In this document: piece by piece, positions 46,190 through 58,521 of the stretch
Layout of the letters: each line of letters opens with the position of its first letter
Position numbering within the stretch: position 1 is the first letter of the stretch
NCBI GenBank assembly: GCA_004123355.1
Contig: SCHM01000008.1
Coordinates: 305,501-369,500 of the forward strand
Length of the DNA stretch: 64,000 nt
Source of the DNA: Amphirosellinia nigrospora
Lineage: Eukaryota > Ascomycota > Sordariomycetes > Xylariales > Xylariaceae
Direction of reading: 5' to 3'
The notes under the pieces: generated by a model
The model's input: only the letters and a program-made list of their open reading frames with translations
Told to the model about the DNA's origin: nothing
Database searches by the model: none
Translations under genes and position numbers: made by a program

Positions 46190-47104
46190 ATGGCGACAGA
46201 AAACGCCAAGGTCAAACTCTACTGGTAAGTGTCATCTCGTGCTGCAGAATCTCTACTCTCTTAGGTACCTTGACGATTAATTCCTACCTCAGGCTTGAGA
46301 AGTCTCGTGCGCAAAACATTCTCTGGCTGCTCGAAGAACTCAAGGTCGACTATGAGATTGAGACATTCCGTCGCGGCAGCGACATGCTCGCGCCGCCCGA
46401 GCTGAAGAAAATCCACCCACTTGGAAAGTCTCCCTTGATCTCAGTCACGCCACCGGGGGCCTCATCGGAACCCATCATCATAGCAGAGAGCGGTTTCATC
46501 ACACAGTACCTCAGTGAGCATTTCGGCCAAGAGACCACCATGATGCCGAAGCGCTGGAGGGACGGCCAGGAGGGCAAGGTCGGTGGCGAGACGGAGGAGT
46601 GGCTGCGCTGGCAGTATCTGCTGCACTTCGTCGAGGGATCGTTCATGTCGACGCTGATGATGGCTGTGGTTGTCAACATGTTGAAGAGTAACAAGGTCCC
46701 CTTTTTCATCCGTCCCATCACGGGGATGGTGGCAAACCAGGTCCTCTCCTCGTTCGTCCTGCCCAATCTGAAGGGCCAACTTGCCTTTCTCGAAAAGCAG
46801 CTTGAGACCTCTGGGGGCGACTTTCTCTGCGGGAAGAGCCTGACGTCAGCTGATGTACTGCTCAGCTTCGGTCTCGTGTCTGTCAAGGATAGGGTAAGTG
46901 CTCCATAACCGTCATCGGATGATAGGTGACAGCTATTGACCATTATCACAGCTTCAGGAGTTTGGCTCGTGGCCGGCCGGTGGTCCCAAGGCAGCGTATC
47001 CCAAATTATATGCTTACATTGCACGGCTAGAGTCGCAACCTGGGTACAAGCGATCCATCGAGAAGATCAAGGAGATTGACTCGGGGTTGGGAATTGATTA
47101 TTAA
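46190..47104 (+). CDS. Glutathione S-transferase
   Basis: Conjugates or reduces substrates with glutathione, in the cytosol. Three exons, 46190-46224, 46293-46893 and 46952-47104, joined as KLYW^LEKSRAQNILWLLEEL and VKDR^LQEFGSWPAG. The product is 262 residues with no indel. The N-terminal thioredoxin-like domain contains PLGKSPLISV, the cis-Pro region, and ESGFITQYLSEHFG, the glutathione-binding Glu-Ser. The C-terminal helical domain contains EEWLRWQYLLHFVEGSFMST and LTSADVLLSFGL, the conserved capping motif. The long linker and SFMSTLMMAVV segment resemble fungal Gst3-type enzymes. Without a clear catalytic Ser/Tyr/Cys identified I do not assign a class. It is divergent from the NDUFB4-like gene. 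Confidence 0.93.
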
Positions 47105-47270
47105 ACTTGGGAGTCTTGGATATGATGTATGAACAGAGTTATGAACGTGATTCCCGGGGGCAGGAACACTTGGGATGCAGCAAGTGTATCAATTGAAAAT
47201 GTATTTATAACTGCATCTCGACTTAGTCTATATATAATTGGTCTTATCTATAGAATACGGTCGCTCAATA

Positions 47271-47294
47271 CCTGATGCCATACCAGGCATCAGG
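47271..47294 (+). other. Short perfect hairpin downstream of GST
   Basis: CCTGATGCC and GGCATCAGG form a 9-bp perfect stem with a six-base loop, about 170 bp after the GST stop. It may lie in the 3' UTR. Function unknown. Confidence 0.5.
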
Positions 47295-48354
47295 AACTAG
47301 ATGCTTGTAATCCCGCTAATAGCCAAGTATTGATAAAATTACAGCCCAATGATTTCCTTTCCTATTCAGGTGAAGTAGTATGGTACCCTAGATAGGCGTG
47401 AGGCTCGCGGCTCTACTACGTCAGGTTAGTGCAGGTATACTGGACGATGGATTTAGAATTGGTAGTCATGACGTCAAAGACATCGAATTGGTCGTTTGAA
47501 CTGTAGTTGGCCTGTGATTGTCGCTCCTGCTTTCATTCAACGTTAGCGCATACGTATTCCGAGTCATGGCGGGCTCGATGCAGGCTGGAGATTCCTGCCA
47601 ATGATTGACCGACACTTGACGGCAGGCGAGGTCTTCAGATGGGCCCCCCACGAAAACAGTGACTGTGGGACAGCGAGGATCTCACCGTATTGTTGCGCGT
47701 ATTCCAGGGACCCCGTCACTAGCGAATGAATTGGGTCGGAGCGGAGGACGGACGTGGCTGAGCCCGCTATTGACTATCTCGCTACGTACCTAATCATATT
47801 CCTCTTGCTATTAGTCCAGGTACCTATCTAGTATGACGAGAGAAGAAAGATAAAAAAAATAAGATGTTTCTCAGGTTGCATCCCTTCTTTGTTCAATCAC
47901 CTAGAGTTTCCATGTAGTGCAACCTCCCTTTCATTCACGGTAAACAATCACTTACAAACAACACTATTCAGATCACACCATTGGAAGACCTCTCTACCTC
48001 TACCTAAGTAAACTACCGTGTAAGTGGACCGCCCGGACTCATCTAGCTTCTATGCTCACTAATACTAGTAGTATGACAACGAATATTCATTTAGCTAGCT
48101 AGATCAGCTTGTTCTCGTCTCTTCTTTCTCATCTTGCCGCAATTCAAGGGCGTATCAGTGGCAGAACAGCACCCTTCGGCATCTGCTATACTTCACCTAC
48201 CCCGGCTGATCCGGTCCCCAGGTGTTACCATAATAAAGGTGGCACGCATTCGATGTCGTGCCATTGTCGCATTCCAGCTAAACATACATGCGTGTATTGC
48301 CCTCACGAAGATTGATTGCCGAGCCTTGATGGCTTTGTCCGGCTGGACACCAAA
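47295..48354. other. Intergenic, no gene seen
   Basis: Upstream region of the alpha/beta hydrolase gene. Open frames at 48109-48361 are short and not protein-like. No RNA gene found. Confidence 0.4.
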
Positions 48355-51300
48355 ATGGTAGCAGCAGTTGCATCTGTCGGCCCGGTGGCCGTGCTACCAA
48401 CAGACCCGGCCATAGACATGCAGACCCCGGCTGTTTCTGATGAAGAGGTCCTACCATCAGATGATGGTGAGGAGCCTCTCGATATTGATCAGGATGGAGT
48501 TCAATCCTTCATTCAACCAGCCTTAAGTCCGATAGCCACCAGACTCACCTTACCCAAGACTCCAGCCGCCGAAAAGGCTGCCGCGATGGATCGATTGCCA
48601 GGAGGCGGGCTCTTCGGTATCGTTGAAAACAAACCCGCTGTCGAGTCAAGGTCTCATGTGCCTCTTCCACGGTCATCGGGTTCAGAGACTCTTTCTCCGG
48701 TGCCGGCCCCGGTGCCGGTCCCATCGCACCGGACACGCCAACAGAGAGGGTTCACTCTCGGCCAGCTACCCTCGAGTCTACCGTACGTGAAAAGTTTCCC
48801 ATCACCATGGGTCTCTGGTCCCAAGGAGCTGGTAGTCGACAATGAACCTAGTTCTAAATCTGCCATGGCCTCTGTCTTCGGCCAGAATCGTCATCAACGA
48901 TCATCTTCAGGTGGGCAAGATACACTTAAAAGGTTGCGCGAGGCCTTGCCATCTATATCACTTCCCTCTTTTTTCTCTGGACCATCACCTGTAAAAACCG
49001 CCGAGTCTGATGGTAAGGGTTCGGTGACTTTCGGCGACGGCACAGCAGACGAAAGAGAGGTCTACTCGCCTATAGGATTTCCAATAACCCAAGACGACAA
49101 CCGTTCAAGAGATGGGTTATCTGATTCGCGCCCGCCATCGGTAATTCAACCGAGCCGGCCCCGCGTTATGCGAAGGTCAACGTCCGATGAGTCGATGCTT
49201 TACCATTCCTTGTCTAGAGTCTCATCCTATGGCGATGATGATAGATGGAATCATATCCGAGAACAGAGAAACAGCAGGCTCAAAGCCATCACAGATAGCT
49301 GGGATCGGCCAACATTCAAGTTGCCGCAATTACCTAACATTATTCCGGCTCCCCTAAAAAGAAATTCACTGCTTGGGCTTGAAACTTCGGAGCTGTCGCA
49401 AAACAATCAGTTGCGATCTATGACGATTTCTGAGACCAAAGATAGCAATCTCTCGGAACTAGATCGTGCCCTCGAGTCTCTCACGGGTGATGTCGTTGGT
49501 ATGCATGAAAACCTGCCGTGTCCTATTCCCTAGTTTCCTCGTTTTATATCATTCCGCAACTTCTATGCTGCGAGATTTACAGGTCATGACTAACGCGTTT
49601 CTACGCACACAGTCATGGGAGGTTATCGAGGTTCCATCCTCCGATCAACCAAAACAAAACGTCAAGTTTGGGTTCCCGTAAAGCTTGGACTCAACATTCG
49701 AAAGGTGAACCTCGAGGTTGGCTTAGACCCAGAAGACGAGGAGCGAATGGAAGAGACGATATATTCTTCTGGAATGCTTCAACACATAGGACCTGTAGAC
49801 ATTGTGCGTATCTTGGATTTTATTTCTCTTTTTCAAGCAATTTTTTATTCTCTCGCCAACATCACGTTGACTTATCTGTACTTATTATGCACTGCTTTGG
49901 CGTTGACTAACTTCTCATCTCGTATAGTCAAGACGACTCATTCGGAAGCTCAGAGAATGTGAGAACGCAAAGACTGGGAGACTTCGCGTCTGGGATTATG
50001 GCTACGATTGGGCCTAAGTCCACATATACTCTCCCGAAAGCTTATCGACTTTTTGCGTCACCTACCTTCGAACCAAGGGCTTGAAGACCATCGAGACAGA
50101 GGCGCTACTGTTATCGCTCATAGCCTCGGTGGTCTCATTACACGCCACGCTGTGAACCATCGACCAGAGTTGTTTGCTGGCGTAATCTATGCGGGTACTC
50201 CTCAGAAGGTATGCTCCCGTGCCCAGTTGCCCCGACCGAACCAACGTTCACTAACTCTGCGTATTTAAGTGCATCAATGTCTGTAAGTAGCGAACGCGAT
50301 CTTTCTACTCATCTGAGCGGCGATTATGCTTCGCTGTGCCTTGTCGATTCCAAGCGACGTACTTGGAAAAGGCGATACGATCCTATATGGCTTCCCTGAG
50401 CCCTCGTCGCTGGTACTATAAATTGTCTGACGGATCATCATGCTACATTATTTTAGCATACTTAAACCAAGATTAGGCAATGCTAACATTTATTCAGTGG
50501 GCCCATTAAGAAATGGTGATGCAGTCCTCTTCAATGAGAAAGTGTTGACAGCCCAGGTCAACTTCTCCCTAAGAACCACCTTCGTGTTCTTACCAGAAGA
50601 TGGGTTTTGCTTCATAAACAAGCACACCGGAGAGGAGTATCCTGTAGACTTCTATGATCCGCAGCAATGGGCCAAGTATGCTTGGTCACCGTGCAGTACG
50701 CATTTCCAAAGTCTTTTACCCCCTTTACTGGAATCTTCATTCCCCGCAGTCCCCAAGATTTTGTACTACGTTTTACCCTTTACATAGAATGCTAACTTTT
50801 AATTTCTGATAGTCGAACTAGCATTACCGGCCTTCAATCCCGAGCTCCATCTCGGCCGTCTCTAAGAGAGCTCTCGGAGCGATTACCATCGCCACTGCGA
50901 AGTAGAGGGAACAGCGCAGCCGCTGATACACGACCGTCGCACGCGCCCAGCCGCAACATGATAGCCGAAGCGGCCAGACGAATAGAGGTGAGCCACGACC
51001 GCACGCTAGCGCCGCAGATAGGGACGCTGTCCAGCGAGAGCAGCAGCGCGCAGCAGCAGCAACATACCGTCACGGGTCAACGTGACCGGAACATGGCCTA
51101 TCTCACGCGGACCCTGGCAGATATCAAGCGGTTTCGTGCCGAGACATACTATCGCCCGCAGCACACACAGACCAACTCGTACCCGCCGCTCGCCATCATC
51201 TACGGCAAGGACACGCCCACGGTGTGGGCCGCGCACGTATCATCCCGCGAGGCCATCGCGTGCTCGGACGCATACGACGACCTCGTATTCCGCAGCGGTG

Positions 51301-51511
51301 ACGGCGTGGTCTTGGCCAAAGAAGCGATGCTGCCGGAGGGGTATGAGTTGGTCAGAGGGGCCGCATCAGCACGGATAGGGGACATATCACCATCCTCGGT
51401 GACCTAGAATCTGTCGGTAGGGCCCTCCAGGCTATTATTCGAGGCCGACGGAAGGGCATCGGGCTTGGTCGTGTTCGTGCTGCGAATGGGAGAAGCGATG
51501 TCAAGCGGTGA
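48355..51511 (+). CDS. LCAT-like alpha/beta hydrolase (lipase or acyltransferase family)
   Basis: Probably acts on lipid esters. Exons: 48355-49498, 49613-49803, 49928-50208, a 13-nt microexon 50270-50282, 50498-50690 and 50813-51511. The first 380 residues are Ser/Pro-rich and probably disordered. The hydrolase domain then reads GDVV^VMGGYRGSILR, LGLNIRKVNLEVGL, ENAKTGRLRVWDYGYDW and ATVIAHSLGGLITRHAVN, with the nucleophile Ser at about residue 511 in an AHSLG elbow. After QK^CINV^LGPIRNGDAVLFN... comes TYYRPQHT...YPPLAIIYGK and GDGVVLAKEAMLPEGYELV, where the late acidic residue and a His near RGHITILGDL could complete the triad. Two bases are missing, at about 50011 and 51357 (a G run). Restoring them gives 841 codons in register. 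The donor of intron 5 is a best guess. Confidence 0.82.
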
Positions 51512-52326
51512 TGGTGTGAGATAAGGGACATGAGCGGAATTGGGGTTTTGCATCAGTATGACCATAGATGGCGATCGCTTGGCATTAAGGTACATATGAA
51601 CTGGCAGCATTGTAGACACTAGAGTCTTCGTAAGCAATGGGTTAGAAAGCATTTTATTAAAAAGCTTTACACCGTTAGCGTTCTCAAACTAAGTTTCCTG
51701 GGACTTTATATGTCCTAAAGACCTCATAATCATAAATCACGCATCTATCTATCTCGACGTATCATATAAAGCCACGTAATTGCGAGGTGAGCTAAAAGCT
51801 GAAGCCTGGTGAAGATTTGAGCAGAGCAGAGGCTTCAGTCACTATTCGCGAGCGACCTACGACCTACGACCTACGACCGATGCCGCTTCTTTGAATGGTT
51901 GGCCAGGGGTTCGCGCTAATCTACTTGAACAGGTAGATTCAGGTACTATTGTCGGAAGGCAGATGGCAGACGGATCCGTACATATAGTATAGGTTACTCG
52001 CAAGTGTGTAAGTCGACCACTGTGTCAATCGGACTCCGACTCGAAATCTTGGCCGCAAATGGTCTAGCTAGGATACTTTTCCTGCGAGTAAAGTACTTGG
52101 TATGTGTCTGCGTCGGATTTTATGAAATGGCCAAGGTATGCTATTATATTGGTAGAACGTAAGGCCCTGTCTACTCTTGTAGTTGAGCGAGATGTAGCTA
52201 GAGTCGCCGTTGAAATATAGGACTTGAGAAATAATTGTCGGTCATATAAGTAATTGATAAACTTTGATTTTATTTTTAATATTATATTAGTTAGTACGTA
52301 GCGTTTGAATATGAAACCTTTCAGAG
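51512..52326. other. Intergenic, no gene seen
   Basis: Convergent spacer between the hydrolase and rhodopsin-domain genes. It contains a short tandem GACCTAC run at about 51855-51878. Nothing else is recognisable. Confidence 0.4.
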
Positions 52327-53732
52327 CTAGTAAGCCATACCTCTACCCATAGTTATAACCTTGACGCCGGTAGCCCTTAACTTGACATACTGTAGTCCGG
52401 TCATTTGGACCGCGAGCAGCGTAGATAACTCAACCTCCTTCACCACATGGATTTTCCCATAACATAAATCGTCGTTGCTCGACGTCGACTTCCTCAACAC
52501 CGCCGCCGCGACGGCCTGGGGTTGCAGCGGAGTCCCGGTCAGCATCGAGATCTGGAATCAGAGGGTATCCTAGCGCCACGCTCTCCAGACGACCGATCGT
52601 GGCCACCAACGCTGCGGGTTCTTCAGCGACTCCGGCTGGGACAGCTTGTGACGTGTGTCTCCGGTAGCCCGACTCGCGCGAGGGGTAGTCCTCGCGCCGC
52701 CGCTGGAGCTTGTGGACCACATCGGGTAGATGGAGGGTATGGAGCCGCACATGATGATCAGCAGGCACTCGGTGTTCAGCCAGATGTACACGTCGAACAA
52801 GGCCCAGGTGTAGTCGGTCGACTGCCGCGCTATGTAGGAGCTCTTGGCCGCGGCGGCCGCGGACGTGAGGAGGGTGAGCCCGAGGCCGACGGTGAGGACG
52901 AACTTGCGCCGCGTCGGCATGCGCAGCCGCCAGACGATGAAGATGGGCAGGATCGAGAAGACGAAGTCGGCGAAGGACTGCCAGACGGCCGTGAAGGTCG
53001 TGTATCGATTGAGGGCGTCCGCGTCGAGGCAGGTGGCGGTGGCCTGCAGCTCAAAGTCCCAGATGGCGCGGGGGTCGCGGCCGCACTGGAACAGGCTGAT
53101 GAAAATGTCGATGATGGAGCTGACGATGGTCACGGCGATGACGGCCCATACCACCCATCTTTCGCTCGACGATGCGGACCTGACGATGCGGAGGATGGTC
53201 ACTCCGATGGCGATCTTGCCCAACGCCGTGCACACGATGCTGACTACCAAGACGACATAGGTGATTTCTAGCTGATACGATGATTCCTGTAACGTGAGGT
53301 ATACCTGATGCCTCATACCGCCGCTTGCCTGGGTGCCGAATTGGACTGCTCGCTTCGTTAGTTATTACGTCTTCTTGAGAGTGCGATGTAGGCGCACGGC
53401 CCCCTTGAGGGAGGGGGCGTCGTCTTAAGGGGTGACGGGTATCGGGTCAAAACGCACTGGCTACCGCAGTCCCAAGATAAAACAACTGAAACAAGCGTGT
53501 CAGTGTCAAGCGGTTCAAACTACCGACGACAGAGCTAGATGAGATGTCAAAAATTCCAGCGTACCCATGAACCAGCCATCAAGATATCGTCGACGCCGAG
53601 ACTACGCATCAGGTGCCGGGTCGTCAAGCGGAGGAAGATGAAGACGGTAGCTACCGAGAACTCGGTCCATAACAACGCCTCCATCGCTTTCGCGCGACTC
53701 TCATCTGGAGGGAGTGGTGCCGACATTGGCAC
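52327..53732 (-). CDS. Fungal rhodopsin-domain integral membrane protein
   Basis: A multi-pass membrane protein of the large fungal family often called rhodopsin-like or, with a CFEM domain, Pth11-like. It has no visible CFEM domain. The first exon (about 53569-53732) ends TTRHLMRSLGVDDILMAGSW, where the VDD motif is typical. The main exon begins near 53350 (VQFGTQASGGMRHQVYLT) and carries ITYVVLVVSIVCTALGKIAI, WVVWAVIAVTIVSSIIDIFI, LFQCGRDPRAIWD...CLD, FADFVFSILPIFIVWRLRMP and LNTECLLIIMCGSIPSIYPM. The residues between these exons and after about 52700 are uncertain: either extra introns or a base shift. A plausible end is HVVKEVELS to the stop at 52327. Function of the family is mostly unknown; some members sense surfaces or nutrients. 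Confidence 0.75.
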
Positions 53733-55099
53733 TGAATGAATGGGTCGAGCCGACTAGTTGGGTTTTTCTTTCTTTCTTCTTCTTCAGAAAAGGCCGACAA
53801 AAGGTCGAGATCAAAATTTCACTTTCCTCCCAAACGGTGCCCGAGCGTCATGTTTTAAATGTTGGAAAAAACTCGCCGTGCACCTTTTTTTCGACCACAC
53901 ATATGCGTTGCCAAGCTGGGTCGTAGTCCCAATATGAGAATAAGTAGTGGCTATTGCATCATTATCACGGCAACCCTCTCTGCCTTTGACAAGGTCCGGC
54001 GATAAGAGGTGTTATATCGAGTTGCCCTAATGGCAAGGGATGAACCGACGGTTTTCTCTCCATCTACACTACACATCAAGATATGCCGTTTGATACAGGA
54101 TGTGGAGTTGTGCCTGGTGGGCATGGTCCCAATCAGAACGCATCTTTGCTCCGAAGCATCAGGGAAAGCTACCGTAATAGCAGGTATTTTCCGTGGATTT
54201 GGAATCCGCCCACCTTCCGGATTGACCAACCCTCCCCGTCTTCGCAGGAGATAAGGTTATCGTAGATTACTTTTCTATACTCTCTCTCTCCCCCGCATTG
54301 GGAATTGGGACGATTGCTGGGGATCGCCGCCGCCGAGTTGTATTGAGCTCCAAATTCTTACTCGGCCCAGTCGACATATCACGACAATACCCAATCTGAT
54401 GGTAGCCGAGCCGGGGTCTGTGTAGTAAGCATCCGATTGTCTATATGGACGGCAAGATATGGACTCTGATAGCGAATTGGGGCTGGCCGGTCGCTCATAG
54501 GATACATATTTCTCTCGACAGTCATCCTCGTGGCAGAGCTTAGATAGTGCTCGGTCTGAATTGCTGAAAGCTCGTAAGCTTGGCTTGGCTGTGAGGACCT
54601 GGGTTTTTTTTGACGAGACATACAGAGTCGGGCTGTCCCGCCGTCCGGTCTGCGCTCGGGCGGTGGGGGGGCCGGCAATCAATTCGTGTGGCTTTTTAGG
54701 GGATCGAGCGAAATCAGAAAACAGCTTTTTGGCGTTCTAGAATTGATCCCAATGTCTTGCGCTTTGTGAGTGAAGCGGAGGGCTTCCATTCATAAAAGGC
54801 GGTGATTTCCTGTAACTTGAGTTAGGCAGGGTCAGCACTTAGGCATGGCGCTAATATGGCGGGGTCCCCGGTCCCAAGCATTCGGGCTCGATATAGCGTC
54901 AGTTAGACCTTTGTGATATAGTGATAGTATACAGTTAGTATTATTAGCAGGCCGTCAAGCCATAACTTAGTTATACTATACTATGTATAAATTAGGTAAA
55001 CAATTCAGCCATGAGAACACGTCCTTGTGGTCTTGTCTTGATCTAATTTGCACCACCAAAGAATCAAAGTATGCTGTATAACATAGCCCATCGTGTCAA
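53733..55099. other. Intergenic, no gene seen
   Basis: About 1.4 kb. Short overlapping open frames at 53951-54265 and 54275-54682 look like chance. No RNA gene or repeat recognised. Confidence 0.4.
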
Positions 55100-55504
55100 C
55101 TACCTAGTCTCCGGTCCAATCGGCTTCATAAACTTGGCCGTGACATCCTTGATGTACTTGTCTTCGTTTAATAGTTTCTGGATGATGGGCTGGCTATTGT
55201 GCTCATCAAATGCCTTCCTATCCTTGTACCTCTCGAAAAAGTGAAAGATGCTAGGATCGGTCTGGTCCCGTGCGAGGCAATAGTAGACGATGCCCGGCTC
55301 GGACTGCGCAAGACGCGTTGTCTCGGCATAGACTGCCTCCAGAGCATCTGCTTTGTCTGGATACGCGTATACCTGTGCGGTGCTCCGTTAGATCCCATTT
55401 ATACGCGCGAACGGATTGTTAATGAGAAAGTCTGTAAATACCGTGCCAAAGATGCAGAATTCCCCTTCGGGAATATCCCATTTACTCCCTATCTCGTCGG
55501 CCAT
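55100..55504 (-). CDS. ABM-domain (antibiotic biosynthesis monooxygenase-like) protein
   Basis: Two exons, 55442-55504 and 55100-55372, give 111 residues: MADEIGSKWDIPEGEFCIFG T^VYAYPDKADALEAVYAETT through a 69-bp intron. The second exon is a dimeric ferredoxin-like ABM domain: RLAQSEPGIVYYCLARDQTD, PSIFHFFERYKDRKAFDEHN and a C-terminal FMKPIGPETR. The motif FHFFERYKDRxAFDEHN is typical of this family. Members range from polyketide-modifying monooxygenases to quinol or heme-degrading enzymes and small stress proteins; the substrate here is unknown. It is not adjacent to a biosynthetic gene cluster, so antibiotic synthesis should not be read from the family name. No indel. Confidence 0.88.
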
Positions 55505-56938
55505 TTTGTTTTCTTCTTGCCGCTGAATATAAAAGCACAAGAGGAAACTGTGCAAATAATTAAATTGGTGTCCTAAAAACCAAAGACTCTCAATTATTAG
55601 GCAATCTAGTGTCCTGAGATGATGTTGAGCAGAACGGAAGTTTATTATACAAAGTCGCTGCTATTGTGGATGCGTCTAGGCGATGATTCATAGTGCATCA
55701 TCACGAATCACACTGCCTACTTCCCAGACATATTTGCCTAAAAATCCCAATATTCAAACTAGCTTACCGTCAAATCAGAATTTTGACCTGACACTTTTCG
55801 CATTCAGAGAAATTGTAATTGTTGAGTGTCTGCAGCTGACATCCACGTCGCTACCTGGGATGCAATCCAGCACTGCTACTCCATTGCCTCACGCATCAAA
55901 ACGATGACGAACCTTTTGGCAATCAATTAATTCTCGGCGTTGGCGCCGAAGGTGAAGAGGAGACGCCTTTTCGCCAACCTCCTCCTCTTGGAGTGGTACA
56001 CAACCCTCCGGATTATATCCCTTGATGGGATCCGGACGTCCGCATTGGCCGGCTTCCCGTCCTGCGACGGGTTAGGCAGTGGAATAGTAGCAATGCAACT
56101 GGAGCCTTAGCTTCTTGCTATAGGGCTTAGCATATTAGATAAGTACCCAAGGTATTATAGGCATCTTCAGAGGAACCAGACCCCTCCCCCCTCCCCCACT
56201 TGTGAGTATAGTCGGCCATTGTCCAAGAAATGGGCTGCAAGAAATGCCGGCATCTCATTAACTCTCAGGGGAATAAGATGGGTTGGCGCACCGGATTGGG
56301 CGGTACTGCTGCGTCCTCATTGGTCCTGCCGTCCCGGCACGCTTCGGTTAAGCGCCGGTGATGACCCCAAAGCTGGGGCGTCACGATGCGACTCGGGCCA
56401 ATCCGCAATCGAACTGTACCTCCATCTCGTCGTCTTAACCGTGAGATAATATTACTTTGCGCGGAACCTCGCGCCAAACCCCAGCTTCGGGTCCGTTTAC
56501 TGGTCTCTCGCTTCAAGACACGTGCATAAGCGCATCGCTGGATACCACACCTACTATGGTACTGCAGTTGAGTGTGTCTCTCGAAGATGCTATCCTTAGC
56601 ACTTCCTGCACCAACCCCGGCGTTGTCTCATTTACTTCGAGATGATAACCCAGCTAGATTCATGAAGTCCCCCGGCGGTTAGAATATTTCATTCCCTTCA
56701 TAATTGCTTCCACCTGCTGCCGTGCCATCGATTTGAAGCATCATCTGTTTTTTCGTTTCTTTCATCGCCTTCAATTTCCATTCTCTTCACTCCGTCCGTC
56801 TTTTCTGGTACGCACGCTGTCTTCTCTTCTCCGAGTATATACTTTCGACACGCTCCTTTCTAATCCCACATATCCCTCATACCCCTTTAAACATTCCATT
56901 CATAAATTTACCTACTTCTTTCCTTTTCCGTCATCAAA
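55505..56938. other. Intergenic, no gene seen
   Basis: Upstream regions of the ABM gene (minus) and the membrane-protein gene (plus). Short C-rich low-complexity tract at about 56165-56200. A pyrimidine-rich stretch of about 200 bp precedes the ATG at 56939, common in fungal promoters and leaders. Confidence 0.45.
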
Positions 56939-57733
56939 ATGTCGTTCGAACACAAGGGCCCGGCGTCTGCTTCCAACTTCGAGGTTGATCCTCGGGATCG
57001 CTTCTACGAAAAACAGCAGGGCACAATCCGTCTCCTCGACAGCGTGCGCGTTGGTCTCACCGTCTTGGCCCTCCTCAGTGGCATCACCATCCTCGGAACG
57101 TCGGCCAATGCAATCCTGGTATACAACAACACTCATCTGTCGAAGGGCTTTCACCTGGCCCTGTGGCCGGACAAATTCGACCTTCGCCCCACCGTAGCTC
57201 TGGTCGTGGGGAGTTCGCTTGTGGTATTGGCGAATCTCGTCTCTCTCATCTTCAGCAAAGCTAGAGTGGTAAGTCCCATCTATCGTAGCACATCTAACCA
57301 CCACCTCCACTCTCGCATGCTAACATAAGTGTTGTTCCTCCAGCTTCAGAATCGGGCACTCGTGCACACCTCGATGACTTTCATGGCGCCATCTGTCGGG
57401 TTCGCTGCTGCTTTGATCGCCATCATCTTCTTCTATGCCGTCAACACCTCCATCACGGTTGATACGCTGCAGAGCTGGAGTTGCCAGTGGGGTTATACCA
57501 ACATGAGAAATGGAACCGCATTTCGGCACTCTGTGCAACCAGAGCAAGGCCGCGCTGTATCTGGCCGTCGTTCTCGTCCCGTCGAGTTCATCATCGTCAT
57601 CGTCGCCGGTGCTCAGATGAGCATGGAGCGGAAGGCGAACACATTCATCCCGGCTCCCAGCCTAGCAGCCCTGCTTTATCGTAAGACACGAATACTATGC
57701 TTACGCATGATACCAATGCAGTCTAGCTCATAA
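56939..57733 (+). CDS. Uncharacterised fungal four-helix membrane protein
   Basis: Two exons, 56939-57268 and 57344-57733, joined FSKARV^LQNRALVHTSM by a 75-bp intron. Four hydrophobic segments: VRVGLTVLALLSGITILGTS, VALVVGSSLVVLANLVSLIF, MAPSVGFAAALIAIIFFYAV and, near the end, VEFIIVIVAGAQMS. Such proteins, with an N-terminal RLLDSVRVGLT segment, are common in ascomycetes and have no known function. The overall frame is open, but between about 57505 and 57585 the better protein lies one frame over (PHFGTLCNQSKAALYLAVVL), so two compensating single-base indels probably flank this stretch. The C-terminus may end LALLYRKTRILC... or, if a 41-bp intron is removed, shortly after LLYL. Confidence 0.75.
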
Positions 57734-58521
57734 GTGGTAACTCGAGCCACACAGCCGTGCTATATAAGCGGAGCTAAATTTGAGACTTAATGAATGAGCG
57801 TCAGGATATGACGCTGTCACACTACGCGGATGAGGGGCGGGGCTCAACTTACAATGCGATGAGACGAAATGTCCGTGAAAGCGCATCATTGGGATCCGGA
57901 TGTATATTATGTGAACAGCAATCAAGAATGAGCTATGAGACATGGTATATCATGACCAATAATTTGACCGTCTTATACGTACTCTGAAATCGTTCCTCGC
58001 TATTATAGCATCAGGTATGAAAGCAAGCAGTTGACATGTATTTCGGCCTAGCATCGGTCTTTTCGGCTCCTCTATGCGGAAATGACCCCCTTTCCCTACG
58101 CTTACGTAAATACCCGGCCTGTGTATTAGCACAGCTAGAGTACAAAAGCCATGGGTTTTTTCAACATCGTGGTGGGCCAATGTGGTATTCTACTCAACAT
58201 ATCAAGGTTACTCGTATTCTCACCAAAATTCATCTGTGACCCTCGGCTTACATCATAAACAGATATGTAGATGTCCAGGTGAAATGGCTAGCTCATAGCG
58301 CCGTTTTTAAGTATGAATTGAACGTGTACTAATTAGTAACCTAGCGACTACACTAGATTACTAAAGCCCAAGAAGACAACCCTCTTTTTTTTCCCGTCGG
58401 CCATTCTATCAGTCTATTTGTCGCTCTACCTCCTTCCCCATCTATCCGCCGGTGCCGATTCCTCCGCCGCCACGGCAGCGATCTCAGAACCAGTCGGACG
58501 TCCCTCTCTCGCCGAGGCGAT
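57734..58521. other. Intergenic, no gene seen
   Basis: No coding signal on either strand. The region lies between 3' ends of the membrane-protein gene (plus) and the secreted-protein gene (minus). Confidence 0.4.

Noticed and set aside
37863-47104. Secondary-metabolite cluster containing the aldo-keto reductase and GST
   Set aside because: They are separated by housekeeping genes (Csn1, Prp18, SAP18, complex I) and no synthase, P450 or transporter is present.
52522-53271. Plus-strand open frame of 249 codons
   Set aside because: It is antisense to the rhodopsin-domain membrane protein, whose hydrophobic pattern is clear on the minus strand.
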